Assembly (NCBI RefSeq): GCF_023015695.1
Contig: NZ_JALKAS010000001.1
Span: 806,001-870,000, forward strand
Reading direction: 5' to 3'
DNA length: 64,000 bases
From: Jannaschia sp. S6380
GTDB taxonomy: Bacteria; Pseudomonadota; Alphaproteobacteria; Rhodobacterales; Rhodobacteraceae
Position 1 is the stretch's first letter. Each line of letters begins with the position of its first letter. Below, piece by piece: positions 16,013-25,112 of this stretch. Position numbers and translations under genes: made by a program. The notes below the pieces were generated by a model. It did not search any database. It saw nothing but the letters and a program-made list of their open reading frames with translations, and was not told where the DNA came from.

Positions 16013-16342
16013 TTATATATTCCAGTATCTTAAGGAACAGAGAAAGTTGGACGTCAGGCCCATCCCCTCCGCCACTATTTCCCGACAGAATGCGCCCGTC
16101 TCCTCCGGGAGCAGGAGATTGAAGCAGCTTGGGCCTGCGGCGCGCAGATCGTGCCGCGCCAGCGACTGCCACGCGTTCGTCCACGTATAGTGGCGCAGTC
16201 GAGCGGGCTCGAGGTGAGGCGCATTGGCACGCATGAGCGTGGAAATCTGCCACGCAGGCTCCCTCGCAGCGGTCAGAGCGGGTCCTTCAGCCGGCCCAAC
16301 CAATTCCAGCCGATCGATTGTCGGAACTGATCCGGCAGACAT
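16013..16342 (-). CDS. Doubtful 109-residue reading frame
   Basis: An open frame whose middle part (MRANAPHLEPARLRHYTW, NAWQSLARHDLRAAG) has plausible amino-acid composition but no motif I recognise. Its first 70 bases overlap the decayed L-idonate dehydrogenase in another frame, so the apparent start is probably accidental. It may be the remains of a further gene fused by deletion to that pseudogene. It is listed only because it fills an otherwise empty stretch. Confidence 0.25.
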   Translation of the reverse strand: MSAGSVPTIDRLELVGPAEGPALTAAREPAWQISTLMRANAPHLEPARLRHYTWTNAWQSLARHDLRAAGPSCFNLLLPEETGAFCREIVAEGMGLTSNFLCSLRYWNI

Positions 16343-16641
16343 TCGACCGTTTGCCCGCAGTCGGCGGAAGGATGACTGGGCTTCGCGGCCACCGGATCGC
16401 GTTCGGAGAGATCGCCGACGCCCTCTCCCAAGGCGACGACATGGCCCGCCGCCTTGCGGCCCCGGATGATCGGCTCCCGCACGCGGATCGTGCCGATGTC
16501 GCCTTTCTGCCGGTGATGCAGGTCCGATCCGCAGATTCCGCCCGCGCCGATTGCGACGGTGACCCCGCCCTGTCCCGTCGGTGTCGGGCCCTGCCTTTCG
16601 ATCCTCAGGTCGCCCTTGGCGTGGAGACGGCAGATGCGGAC
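16273..16641 (-). pseudogene. L-idonate 5-dehydrogenase / sorbitol dehydrogenase family, N-terminal remnant
   Basis: About 120 codons correspond to the N-terminal GroES-like domain of zinc-dependent polyol/idonate dehydrogenases: CRLHAKGDLRIE, GAGGICGSDLHHRQKGD and AAGHVVALGEGVGDL. The usual GHE zinc motif reads GRK, the cysteine cluster after PSHP is eroded, no start codon lies in frame, and the Rossmann domain is missing. It begins 31 bp after the dctM stop on the same strand, so it was probably the fourth gene of the TRAP operon and linked it to idonate or related acid use. Confidence 0.75.
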
Positions 16642-16671
16642 ATGTCGGTCACGGAAGTTCCGATGCGGGGA

Positions 16672-17949
16672 TCAATTGGCCACGAGGCGGGGCAGCCAGG
16701 TCGAAAGGGCCGGGATGTAGCTGACCGCCAGCAGAACCAGGATGTTGGTGGCGAGAAACGGCAAGATGGCGCGGATCACCGGTGCCAGGGGAAGCCGTGC
16801 GATGCCCGCACAGACGAAGAGGCAGACACCCACCGGGGGCGTGGTCAAGCCGATCATCAGGTTCAGAACGGCGAAGGTTGCGAAATGGATCGGATCGATG
16901 CCCACGGCCGACGCGAGCTGGAACAGCGGCACGAAGAGAATGATGAGCGCGGCGATGGTCTCCATGAACATGCCGACGAAGAGCAGAAGCAGGTTGATGA
17001 CGAGGATCACGAAGAACGGATTGTCCGAGATCGACAGGACCCCGTCCGCGATCATCTGCGGAATGTGCTCCGACACGAGGATCCAGCCGAAGACGTTGGC
17101 GAAACCGACCAGCGCCAGGATACCGGCCGAGGCGACGGCGCTGTCGATGACGATCCCCGGCACGGCGCGCCAGGGAAGCTCGCGGTAGATGATACCGCCG
17201 ACGAGAAGCGCATAGACCGACGCGACGATCGCGGTCTCGGTCGGCGTGGCGAGACCCGAAAGCAGCCCGTAGATGATCAGCCCGGTCATCGCCAATGCCC
17301 AGGAAGCCGATCCGAAGGAGCGAACGACCTCGCCCCAACCCCGCCATTCCTGGCGCGGGAAGTTCTTGCGCTTGGCGATGATGTAGGCCGTGACCATCAT
17401 GGCCAGCCCCATGAGGATGCCCGGGATCGCGCCGGCCACGAACATCTGCCCGACCGAGATACCCGCAAGCGAGCCCACGATGATCATCGGCACCGAGGGC
17501 GGAATGATCGGCCCCACGGTCGACGACGCCGCCGTGACGGCCGCCGAGAAATCCGCCGGGTATCCCGCCTTCTTCATGCCGGGGATCATCACGCCCCCGA
17601 TCGAAGCCGCATCGGCCACAGCCGTGCCGGTGATGCCGCCGAACAGCATGGACGCCGCAATGTTCGTCAGACCCAGGCCGCCCCGGACCCAGCCGACAAG
17701 CGCCGAGGCGAAACGGATGATGCGATTGGTGATGCCGCCCCGGTTCATGAGGTTCCCGGCGAGGATGAAGCCCGGGATGGACAGCAGAACGAAGATATCC
17801 ATCCCCGCATACATCTTCTGCGGTATCGCCACGGGGTTCAGGCCCGCGGCGAGGATATAGGCCAGCGAGGACAGCCCCAGCGTGATGGCCACGGGCACCC
17901 CGATGACCAGGCCCCCGACGAACACCAGAAACAGGATTGTCACGTCCAA
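16672..17949 (-). CDS. dctM: TRAP transporter large permease (DctM type)
   Basis: A 425-residue inner-membrane protein with about 11-12 transmembrane helices, the transport subunit of a tripartite ATP-independent periplasmic system. SIGGVMIPGMKKAGY, STVGPIIPPSVPMIIVG and GLTTPPVGVCLFV are hallmark DctM segments that include the ion/substrate site. The start lies four bases after the dctQ stop. Given the adjacent GntR-controlled uxuAB genes, I infer a hexuronate or related sugar acid as substrate. Confidence 0.95.
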   Translation of the reverse strand: MDVTILFLVFVGGLVIGVPVAITLGLSSLAYILAAGLNPVAIPQKMYAGMDIFVLLSIPGFILAGNLMNRGGITNRIIRFASALVGWVRGGLGLTNIAASMLFGGITGTAVADAASIGGVMIPGMKKAGYPADFSAAVTAASSTVGPIIPPSVPMIIVGSLAGISVGQMFVAGAIPGILMGLAMMVTAYIIAKRKNFPRQEWRGWGEVVRSFGSASWALAMTGLIIYGLLSGLATPTETAIVASVYALLVGGIIYRELPWRAVPGIVIDSAVASAGILALVGFANVFGWILVSEHIPQMIADGVLSISDNPFFVILVINLLLLFVGMFMETIAALIILFVPLFQLASAVGIDPIHFATFAVLNLMIGLTTPPVGVCLFVCAGIARLPLAPVIRAILPFLATNILVLLAVSYIPALSTWLPRLVAN

Positions 17950-17953
17950 GGTG

Positions 17954-18463
17954 TCAGTCCTCCCGCGGAACGAGGGTGTTGGGGCGGCCGTCGTTCGCGC
18001 CTGCGATCATGCCGACGATGCGCAACACGGCAAAGAAAGCCAGAAGCGCAAGCATGACAAGCATCGTGACATGCACGTAACTCATGCGCAGGCCAAGCGC
18101 GGGGGACGTCTGGAAGTTGCCGATCCTGGTGTATTGCCAAGCCATCGGCAGCAGGTAGATCCCCAGTGCGGCGACCAGCGTTGCCGAGACGAGGCGCAGC
18201 CACCACGAGGCACGTTCGGGCAGCGCCTCGCATATGATGTCCACGTTCACGAGGTCTCCGGTCCGCAGCGCGAGGCCCGCGCCGATCGCAGCAAGATAGA
18301 GCAGCGCGAAACGGGTCAGTTCCTCGGTCCAGACGGGCGAGGCCCCGCTGAAGCGGCCGACGACCTGTATCAGCACCGCGACGATGAGAACCACGAACGC
18401 CAGACCGACCAGCAGCCGGAATAAGACGACGACCGCGTTTTCGAGCATCTGAACGAACCGCAT
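17954..18463 (-). CDS. dctQ: TRAP transporter small permease (DctQ type)
   Basis: A 169-residue protein with four transmembrane helices. The WTEELTRFALLYLAAIGAG segment (about 46-64) is the DctQ signature, and it pairs with DctM. ATG 18463 is supported by CGGAGG eight bases upstream; a start at 18508 would add residues without a ribosome site. A strong hairpin lies between it and dctP, which could set a higher dctP dose. Confidence 0.93.
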   Translation of the reverse strand: MRFVQMLENAVVVLFRLLVGLAFVVLIVAVLIQVVGRFSGASPVWTEELTRFALLYLAAIGAGLALRTGDLVNVDIICEALPERASWWLRLVSATLVAALGIYLLPMAWQYTRIGNFQTSPALGLRMSYVHVTMLVMLALLAFFAVLRIVGMIAGANDGRPNTLVPRED

Positions 18464-18494
18464 GATACGCGCCTCCGACAATCGGGATTGAAAC

Positions 18495-18527
18495 GGGGCC
18501 GCCGACAATGGCGGTTTCGGCGGCCCC
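18495..18527 (-). promoter_or_regulatory. Intercistronic hairpin between dctP and dctQ
   Basis: GGGGCCGCCG pairs perfectly with CGGCGGCCCC (10-bp stem, 13-base loop) 13 bases after the dctP stop codon on the minus strand. It has no T tract. Such hairpins commonly protect the upstream message so that binding protein outnumbers permease. Confidence 0.65.
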
Positions 18528-18540
18528 GGTTGCGCTCGGC

Positions 18541-19515
18541 CTATTGCGACTGGGTCTCGAAGAGCTCCTCGACGGTCGGCCGGATTTCGTCGCTGACATT
18601 CGACAGGACCGCATCGCGGGCGGCGTCGGCGAAGGCGGCGCCATCGACCTCGACGAAGGTCATGCCTTGCTCCTCGAGATACGCACGGTCGGCTTCGAGG
18701 CTCTCGTTGAAGAGCTCGCGCTCATACTCCTGGGCAATCTCTGCCGCCTCCCGGAGCGCCTGCTTGTCCTCGTCGGAAAGCTGGTTCCAGGTCTGCTCCG
18801 CAATGGCAAGATATATCCAGGACCGCACATGGTCGGTCAGGTTCACGTGGCTTTGGACCTCGTCGAAGCTGGCGGACCGGATCAGGGCCAGCGGGTTTTC
18901 CTGCGCGTCGATGGTGCCGTTCTGAAGCGACGTGAAGACCTCGGAGAACGCCATCGGCGTGGGCTGGGCACCCAGCGCGGACCAGACATCCACGAACAGA
19001 GGCACATTGGGAACGCGCATCTTGAGGCCCTGAAGATCGTCCGGGCTCTCGATCGGGCGATTGGATGTCAACTCCCGCGGGCCACGGGCGAAATAGGCCA
19101 GAGGGCGGATCTGCGCGTTGTCGATGATCTGCTGCTCGATCGCGTCGCCGATCTCGCCGCTCGCGATCTCATCCATCTGCTCGAGCGAGCCATAGGCGTA
19201 TGGCACGGCGAGGAGGGCAGCCATCGGGGCCCAGTTCTGAAGCGACTCGCCGGTGATCGTCATGTCCACGGTGCCGAGTTGCATGCCGTTGATGAGGTCG
19301 ATCTCCTTGCCGAGGGACTCGTTGGGAAAGACCTCGACGGCGATGCGCCCCTCGGTAAGCCGGTCGACCTCCTCGGCGAAGCGCAACGATGCCTGATGCC
19401 AGGAATTGTCCTCGTTGGCCAGGTGGCCGAGTTGCAGCGTGCGTTCCTGCGCCGCAAGTGGGCCCGACAGGGCGACAAGGGCCGCGATCGCGCAAAGCGT
19501 TCTGGTAAAGTTCAT
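18541..19515 (-). CDS. dctP: TRAP transporter substrate-binding protein (DctP type)
   Basis: A 324-residue periplasmic protein with a signal peptide (residues 1-22, cleavage after PLAAQ). It contains RFAEEVDRLTEGRIAVEVFP, the conserved arginine region ALGAQPTPMAFSEVFTSLQ that binds the carboxylate, and GTIDAQENP. GGAGGAG precedes the ATG, which overlaps the GntR stop by four bases. It would capture a sugar acid, probably glucuronate, galacturonate or similar, and deliver it to DctQM. Substrate is inferred from the uxuAB neighbours. Confidence 0.93.
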   Translation of the reverse strand: MNFTRTLCAIAALVALSGPLAAQERTLQLGHLANEDNSWHQASLRFAEEVDRLTEGRIAVEVFPNESLGKEIDLINGMQLGTVDMTITGESLQNWAPMAALLAVPYAYGSLEQMDEIASGEIGDAIEQQIIDNAQIRPLAYFARGPRELTSNRPIESPDDLQGLKMRVPNVPLFVDVWSALGAQPTPMAFSEVFTSLQNGTIDAQENPLALIRSASFDEVQSHVNLTDHVRSWIYLAIAEQTWNQLSDEDKQALREAAEIAQEYERELFNESLEADRAYLEEQGMTFVEVDGAAFADAARDAVLSNVSDEIRPTVEELFETQSQ

Positions 19516-20258
19516 TCTGGGTCTCCTCCTTTGAGTCTTACCACCCGCTCCTCGCTGCCTTCCGGAAGGGCGTCGAAGACGTCGGGGTTTTCCTTTGCGA
19601 TGAAGGGCAAGTCCTTCAGGACCTCGCGCAGATGCAGTCGAAGGGCGCGCTGGGCCGCGGCGACATGGCCCGCGGCGATGCCGTCGACGATGGCCTCGTG
19701 CTGGTCGATGAGCTTTCGGACGTGGAATCGTTCGAGCGACAGGAAACGCACGCGGTCCATCTGCGCCTTCAACCCCTGCACCCGCTGCCAGATACCCGCC
19801 TTGCCCGCGGCTTCGGCCAACGTCCGGTGGAACGCCTCGTCGGACGCGATGAAGTCCCGCGGATCAGCACCGGCGATACGCCGCTGGTCGGCCAGAATGG
19901 CGCGCAGGTCGGCCACGGGGACCAGACCCGGTCGCTCGGCCAGCAAGGTGACGATATCGGCTTCGACCGCCTCGCGGATGAACCGTGCATCGTGCACTGC
20001 AGCCAGACCGATCCGCCGGATCCGGGTCCCGCGCTGCGGCAGGACGGTGACGAGGCCCTCGTCGACCAGCCTGATGAACGCCTCCCGCACGGGCTGTCGG
20101 CTCACGCCGTACTGCTCGGCAATCTCGGACTCGGAGATCTTCTGATCGGCGCTCAGTTCGTTACGAATGATCCGCTCGCGCAGCAGCCGACGCAGTTGCG
20201 GGGCAATCGGCCGCATCGGGTCGATTTCAATCGCCGCAAGGGCCGGCTCCTTGAGCAT
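19512..20258 (-). CDS. GntR-family (FCD subfamily) regulator of hexuronate genes
   Basis: A 248-residue regulator with an N-terminal winged helix-turn-helix (SESEIAEQYGVSRQPVREAF, about 43-62) and an all-helical FCD ligand domain with conserved aspartate/histidine metal-site candidates. It is the first gene of the GntR-dctPQM operon and is divergent from uxuAB across an 89-bp gap. FCD regulators of this context (UxuR/ExuR type) usually respond to fructuronate or similar acids and repress both sides. A motif in the gap recurs upstream of uxaC, which fits regulon control. Confidence 0.9.
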   Translation of the reverse strand: MLKEPALAAIEIDPMRPIAPQLRRLLRERIIRNELSADQKISESEIAEQYGVSRQPVREAFIRLVDEGLVTVLPQRGTRIRRIGLAAVHDARFIREAVEADIVTLLAERPGLVPVADLRAILADQRRIAGADPRDFIASDEAFHRTLAEAAGKAGIWQRVQGLKAQMDRVRFLSLERFHVRKLIDQHEAIVDGIAAGHVAAAQRALRLHLREVLKDLPFIAKENPDVFDALPEGSEERVVRLKGGDPE

Positions 20259-20284
20259 CGATCATTCCTCCCCCGGGCTTGCTA

Positions 20285-20298
20285 CCATACTGCCATAC
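20285..20298. promoter_or_regulatory. Candidate operator in the GntR-uxuA divergent promoter
   Basis: CCATACTGCCATAC is a direct repeat of CCATAC with 8-base spacing, midway between the GntR and uxuA starts, and is followed by the palindrome GTTAAC at 20301. The core CATACTGC is repeated before uxaC at 31925-31932. The shared core suggests one regulator for the split glucuronate pathway. No experimental match is known to me. Confidence 0.4.
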
Positions 20299-20347
20299 AA
20301 GTTAACAACGGTAATGTCGGACGACTGCGGGATCACGGGAGGATGGC

Positions 20348-21559
20348 ATGCGCGAAACCTGGAGATGGTTCGGACCGAAGGACCTCGTCAGTATCGACGA
20401 CGTGCGTGAAGCCGGGGCGGCCGGCATCGTCACGGCGCTGCACCACGTTCCGACCGGCCAGGTCTGGTCACGCGAGGCGATCGCCACCCGCAAGGCCGAG
20501 ATCGCGCAACGCCGCGATGGCCGCCCCTCGATGCTCGATTGGGCCGTCGTGGAAAGCCTCCCGGTCTCGGAAGACATCAAGACGCGCTCGGGCGCCTGGC
20601 GCACGCATGTGGACACCTATATCCAAAGCCTGCGCAATCTTGCCACCGAAGGCATCGAGACGGTCTGCTACAATTTCATGCCCGTGCTCGACTGGACCCG
20701 GACGGACCTGGCCTACGAGGTCGAAAGCGGTGCGACCTGCATGCGCTTCGATCTGGCCGACTTCGCCGCCTTCGATCTCTACATCTTGGAACGGGAAGAC
20801 GCCGAACTGGATTTCGACGCCGAACTGCGGGCGGAGGCCAGGCGCCGGTTCGATGCGATGTCGGCCGATGATCGCGAGGCGATGGCGCGCAATGTCGTCT
20901 TCGGACTGCCCGGCGCTGCGGAGTCTTTTTCGCTGGCCGATGTGAGGGCCCTTCTTCGGGACTATGCGCAGATCGGTCCCGATGCCTTGCGCCAGAACCT
21001 TGCGGCGTTCCTTTCCGTAGTGGCGCCTGTCGCCGAGGATCTGGGCATGCGCCTGTGCTGTCATCCCGACGACCCGCCCTTCCCGCTTCTGGGTCTTCCG
21101 CGCATCATGTCGACAGAGGACGATTACGCCCGGATCATGGATGCGGTGCCGAGCCCCGCCTCGGGGATCACGCTTTGCACCGGATCGCTGGGCGCGCGGG
21201 GCGACAACGATCTGCCCGGCATGATCGACCGCCTTGGCGACCGCATCCACTTCCTGCACCTGCGCAACGTCTCGCGCGAGGGCCGGATCATACCCGGCTC
21301 CTTTCACGAGGCCGAGCATCTGGGCGGCGACACCGACATGGTGGCCGTCGTCGCGTCCGTTCTGCGGGAGGAGGAGCGGCGTCGGCAGGCCGGGCGCGCC
21401 GACGCGTCGATCCCGTTCCGCCCCGATCACGGGCAGGACATTCTCGACGACAAATCCCGCAAGGCCCAGCCGGGCTATCCCGCGATCGGTCGGCTCAAGG
21501 GCCTTGCCGAACTTCGGGGGGTGATCGCGGCGCTCAGCCGCGAAAGGACGCACGCGTGA
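20348..21559 (+). CDS. uxuA: Mannonate dehydratase
   Basis: A 403-residue TIM-barrel enzyme that dehydrates D-mannonate to 2-keto-3-deoxy-D-gluconate. The start METWRWFG-like segment (RETWRWFGPKD), YNFMPVLDWTRTDL, LCCHPDDPPFPLLGLPRI and HFLHLRNV are family signatures; the histidine, cysteine and aspartate residues there bind the Mn2+/Fe2+. Length agrees with the E. coli enzyme (394). A good GGGAGGA site precedes ATG 20348. The stop overlaps the uxuB GTG (GTGA), so the two are translationally coupled. Confidence 0.95.
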   Translation: MRETWRWFGPKDLVSIDDVREAGAAGIVTALHHVPTGQVWSREAIATRKAEIAQRRDGRPSMLDWAVVESLPVSEDIKTRSGAWRTHVDTYIQSLRNLATEGIETVCYNFMPVLDWTRTDLAYEVESGATCMRFDLADFAAFDLYILEREDAELDFDAELRAEARRRFDAMSADDREAMARNVVFGLPGAAESFSLADVRALLRDYAQIGPDALRQNLAAFLSVVAPVAEDLGMRLCCHPDDPPFPLLGLPRIMSTEDDYARIMDAVPSPASGITLCTGSLGARGDNDLPGMIDRLGDRIHFLHLRNVSREGRIIPGSFHEAEHLGGDTDMVAVVASVLREEERRRQAGRADASIPFRPDHGQDILDDKSRKAQPGYPAIGRLKGLAELRGVIAALSRERTHA

Positions 21560-23016
21560 CCCGGCTCAGCCGGCGGGACGACATTGCCGACGACATCGCC
21601 GTCCCGGCCTACGACCGCGACGCACATGGCGTGGGCATCGTTCATCTGGGGCTCGGCGCGTTCCACAAGGCCCACCAGGCGGTCTATACCGACGATGCGC
21701 TCGCGGCCGAGGGCGGCGACTGGCGTATTGCGGCGGTCAGCCTGCGCTCGGCCCGCGCGGTGGAGGAACTCCGCGCGCAGAACGGGCTCTTCACGGTGAT
21801 CTCGTCGGGGGTTTCGGGCAGTACGGCCCGCGTGGTCGGCTCCGTCGCGCGCGCCCTCGCCCACGCCCATGGGGACGCCGAGGCGGTGCGCGCGGCGCTG
21901 ACCGAACCGGCAACGCGGATCGTGACGATCACCGTCACCGAAAAGGGCTATGGCATCGATCGCGCGACGGGCGGCGCGGACCTGTCGCATCCCGCGATCG
22001 CCCACGACCTCGCTTATCCCGATGCGCCCACCGGCCTCGCAGGTCTCTTGGTGCGGGCCCTGGCCCGCCGCCGTGACGCAGGTGTGGAACCGTTCACGGT
22101 GCTGAGTTGCGACAACCTTCCCGGCAATGGCGCGCTGACCCGCGGGCTGATCCTTGATTTCGCGGGGCGGCGCGATGCCCGACTTCGCGACTGGATCGCC
22201 GGCACGGTGGCTTTCCCTTCGTCGATGGTCGATCGCATCACACCGGCGCCCGGCGACGACCTTCCGGTGCGGGTTCGCCGGATGTTGGGTTGCGACGATC
22301 ACGCCGCTGTCGAAGCCGAAACGTTCTCGCAATGGGTGATCGAGGACCGCTTTCCTGCCGGTCGTCCAGCCTGGGAGGCTGGCGGCGCCCTGTTCGTCGA
22401 GGACGTCGCCCCGTACGAAAGGATGAAACTGAGGATGCTGAACGGCACGCATTCGATGCTGGCCTATGGGGGCTTCCTTACCGGAAAGACCCATGTTCGG
22501 GACGTCATGCGGGATCCGGCGCTGTCCGCGATGGTGCGCCGGCATCTGGACGCGGCGGCCAGGACGCTCGATCCCCTCGATGGCATCGACTTTCACGAAT
22601 ACGCGCAGGAACTGGCCCGCCGGTTCGAGAACCCGAACCTCGCGCACGAGACCTATCAGATCGCGATGGACGGGACCGAAAAGCTCCCCCAGCGCATCCT
22701 TGCGCCCGCGATGGACGGACTCCGCACCGGAGGCGATCCGCGACCCTTCGCGCATGCGACGGCCTTGTGGATGCGGTACTGCCTGGGACGACATGACGAC
22801 GGAGCGCGCTACGCCCTTCGCGATCCGCGCGAGAGCGAGATCGCACGCAAGCTCGAAGGCCTGGGCGATGCCGACGCGATCGCAGGCGCCTTGTTCGATC
22901 TGCCGGCGCTCTTCCCGAAGGGGTTGAGGCAGAGTGCGCCGTATCGCCATGAGGTGCGAAAGACCCTGAGCGAAATGATGGCGCAATCCGTCGCCGGCTG
23001 GCTGGCGCATCAGTGA
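21556..23016 (+). CDS. uxuB: D-mannonate oxidoreductase (fructuronate reductase), mannitol dehydrogenase family
   Basis: A 486-residue NAD-dependent enzyme, the same length as E. coli UxuB, that interconverts D-fructuronate and D-mannonate. It has GIVHLGLGAFHKAHQAVYTDD (nucleotide site, about 27-47), SCDNLPGNGALTRGLIL, and the catalytic lysine motif KLRMLNGTHS. The GTG start at 21556 overlaps the uxuA stop. With UxuA and UxaC it completes the branch from glucuronate to 2-keto-3-deoxygluconate. No kinase or aldolase for that product is certain in the window. Confidence 0.93.
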   Translation: MTRLSRRDDIADDIAVPAYDRDAHGVGIVHLGLGAFHKAHQAVYTDDALAAEGGDWRIAAVSLRSARAVEELRAQNGLFTVISSGVSGSTARVVGSVARALAHAHGDAEAVRAALTEPATRIVTITVTEKGYGIDRATGGADLSHPAIAHDLAYPDAPTGLAGLLVRALARRRDAGVEPFTVLSCDNLPGNGALTRGLILDFAGRRDARLRDWIAGTVAFPSSMVDRITPAPGDDLPVRVRRMLGCDDHAAVEAETFSQWVIEDRFPAGRPAWEAGGALFVEDVAPYERMKLRMLNGTHSMLAYGGFLTGKTHVRDVMRDPALSAMVRRHLDAAARTLDPLDGIDFHEYAQELARRFENPNLAHETYQIAMDGTEKLPQRILAPAMDGLRTGGDPRPFAHATALWMRYCLGRHDDGARYALRDPRESEIARKLEGLGDADAIAGALFDLPALFPKGLRQSAPYRHEVRKTLSEMMAQSVAGWLAHQ

Positions 23017-23291
23017 ATGTTATCCACCGAAGCTGGGCAGTATGGCCCCCGCATGAGAAAAATCGCCGTTCTATCGTGATCATCGGTCTGGCAAGTCACG
23101 CATAGGAGGAGACCTTTGCGCTGGTCCAGTGCCGTGGTCTCAATGAACCATCCCGGGCTGCACCTTGGCCCGCCGGCGCGAAATCGCGTCGGATTGCTTT
23201 CGGTGACCATGGGCGTCGCGGTCAAACCCGCGCGGTGCAATCGGTCCGGCCGCCGCCCCGGAACAGCGGCTCAGGTTCCTTCGCTCGTGGC
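23017..23291. other. Intergenic stretch after uxuB with no recognised gene
   Basis: 275 bases between convergent genes. An AGGAGGAG run is present near 23105, but the frame behind it is not convincing. No clear terminator hairpin with a T tract is seen. It may contain decayed coding sequence. Confidence 0.45.
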
Positions 23292-24239
23292 TTATCGGCC
23301 CTCTTCGGCGGGTGGCGTGCCGCGGCGGCCCAACGCACGCTCCAGCGCCGGGCGGTCCCAGCCGGCGGTGTCGGCTGCCGCGTCATAGGTCGATTGCAGG
23401 AATGCCAAGAGCGTGCCAGCCGGATCGTCGGCCGTTCGCACGGCGTCATAGGGCAGAAGGAACTCGCCCAGTTCGGCGTTCCAGACCGCGGCCTTCGGCG
23501 TCACAGGTCGGTCCGACATGCCGCTCGGCGTCGGATAGGCGTAGGAATAGAACATCGCCTCGCCGGCGCCGGCGCCGGGCCAGAATCCCGCCGACGAGAC
23601 TTCGTGGCTGTAGGCCTCGCGCGTGATGATGTCGGGAAGATAGGGCATGCCGCCCGGATGCGGCGGGGCCCTGCGACCCGAAAACCGCGTCACGGCAAGA
23701 TCGAAGGACCCCCAGAACAGATGCACGGGCGAGACCTTGCCGTGAAACCCGGTTCGGAACCGCTCGAAGACGTCTTGGACGCAGAGCAGCGCCCGATGAA
23801 ACCGCTGCACCGCCTCGGCGTCATAGGGCCGGGTCGCGGTGTCCTCCGCGAACGGGATCGGGTCGGGCAGTTCGTTCGGACGCCCGTGAATGTCGCAATC
23901 GCCGCCAAGCGCCTCGACCGCCGCCCCGAAACGGGCGCGGAATTCAGCGACGCTCATGGCCTCGAGGTCGAACGCGGACCTTTGCCCACCGGCCGCCTCG
24001 ACGACCAGGTGATGATCGCAGAAATCGAAGGAGACCGTGACGGGAACTTGGCGGTCGGGGATCGGCCCGGTCGTCAGGCCCCGCGACGTGACATAGAGCG
24101 TGGCATGCCAAGAATGGTTGACCCAAGGGGCGTGCCGCAGCCGGTACTTGCCGACGATCTGACACCATAGGTGCAGCGCGCCGCAAGTCTCCTGCCATGC
24201 GTCGTACGGGATATCCGGCCACGGAGCGACAGCGTTCAT
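23292..24239 (-). CDS. DUF5996-family protein
   Basis: A 315-residue cytosolic protein of unknown function. It begins WPDIPYDAWQETCGALHLW and contains LRHAPWVNHSWHATLYV, HDLVVEA-like FCDHHLVVEAAGG, PVHLFWGSFDLAVTRFSGR and YSHEVSSAGFWPG, which together mark the DUF5996 family. Conserved histidines and tryptophans suggest a binding pocket, but no activity is known. ATG 24239 has AAGGGGAG upstream, so I prefer it to a start at 24293. It stands between uxuB and the peptide transporter operon, both in different transcription units. Confidence 0.85.
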   Translation of the reverse strand: MNAVAPWPDIPYDAWQETCGALHLWCQIVGKYRLRHAPWVNHSWHATLYVTSRGLTTGPIPDRQVPVTVSFDFCDHHLVVEAAGGQRSAFDLEAMSVAEFRARFGAAVEALGGDCDIHGRPNELPDPIPFAEDTATRPYDAEAVQRFHRALLCVQDVFERFRTGFHGKVSPVHLFWGSFDLAVTRFSGRRAPPHPGGMPYLPDIITREAYSHEVSSAGFWPGAGAGEAMFYSYAYPTPSGMSDRPVTPKAAVWNAELGEFLLPYDAVRTADDPAGTLLAFLQSTYDAAADTAGWDRPALERALGRRGTPPAEEGR

Positions 24240-24365
24240 CAATGGCTCCCCTTCTTCCGATCCACAGGCTGATGGGCGGGACATCGTCGTCACCGTATCA
24301 CGTCACCCGCCCATTCGCCCATCGACACGCGTCACAGCACCCTGCCTCCGCGCGCCCGGCTTCGA

Positions 24366-25112
24366 TTAAGTCACCGAGGCGGCGATCAGATCCCGGGTAT
24401 ACGGATGCGACGGCGTCATGTTGCGTAGCTGCGCGACGTCCATGACCTCCACGATCTCGCCGCCGCGCATGACCGCGAGTTCGTCGCACATGTGCCCCAC
24501 CACCGGCAGGTCGTGCGAGACCATGAGGTAGGTCAGCCCCCGTTCCGCCCGCAGGTCGGTCAGCAGGTTCAGGACCTCGGCCTGCACTGACACGTCGAGG
24601 GCCGAAGTCGGCTCGTCCAGCAGCAGGATATCCGGCTCGCCGGCCAGGGCACGGGCAATGGCCACGCGCTGGCGCTGCCCACCGGAGAGCTGGTGCGGAT
24701 AGCGGAACCGGAATCGGGGCCCGAGCCCCACATCGTCCAAAAGCTTCGGAACGCGACGGTCGATATCGGCGATGCCGTGCAGGTGCAGCGTCTCGGACAG
24801 GACCTGGTCGACCGAATGGCGGGGATGCAGCGAGGCATAGGGATCCTGGAACACCATCTGTACGCGCTTGTAGAAGTCCCGGTTTCGACGGGCGCCCGAC
24901 AGCACAATCCCCTCGATCCCGATCCGCCCCGACCAGTTCGGCGCCAGGCCGGTGATCGCCCGCAGGATGGTGGACTTGCCCGACCCGCTTTCGCCCACCA
25001 GGCCGAAGCTGCGCCCCTCCGCCACCGTGAACGTGGCGCCTCGCACGGCATCGACGCGGTCGCGCCCCTCGCCGAACCAGACGTTCAGCCCGTCGATCTC
25101 GATCGCGGTCAC
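24366..25112 (-). CDS. Peptide ABC transporter ATP-binding protein (DppF/OppF type)
   Basis: A 248-residue ATPase with Walker [10 protein letters not shown] (40-48), Q-loop [13 protein letters not shown], signature [15 protein letters not shown] and Walker [15 protein letters not shown]. It lacks the C-terminal peptide-transporter extension that longer DppF proteins have, so it is shorter than usual (about 330). The GTG at 25112 overlaps the stop of the other ATPase gene (GTGA). It energises uptake together with the adjacent DppD-type ATPase and two permeases. Confidence 0.92.
   Translation of the reverse strand: MTAIEIDGLNVWFGEGRDRVDAVRGATFTVAEGRSFGLVGESGSGKSTILRAITGLAPNWSGRIGIEGIVLSGARRNRDFYKRVQMVFQDPYASLHPRHSVDQVLSETLHLHGIADIDRRVPKLLDDVGLGPRFRFRYPHQLSGGQRQRVAIARALAGEPDILLLDEPTSALDVSVQAEVLNLLTDLRAERGLTYLMVSHDLPVVGHMCDELAVMRGGEIVEVMDVAQLRNMTPSHPYTRDLIAASVT

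Noticed and set aside
16318..18057. 579-codon plus-strand open frame over dctM
   Set aside because: It is antisense to a clear DctM gene, is rich in D/R/H/G with no motif, and arises because high third-position GC keeps the opposite strand open.
21475..23010. 511-codon minus-strand frame over uxuB
   Set aside because: uxuB matches its family at full length on the plus strand; the antisense frame has no recognisable domain.
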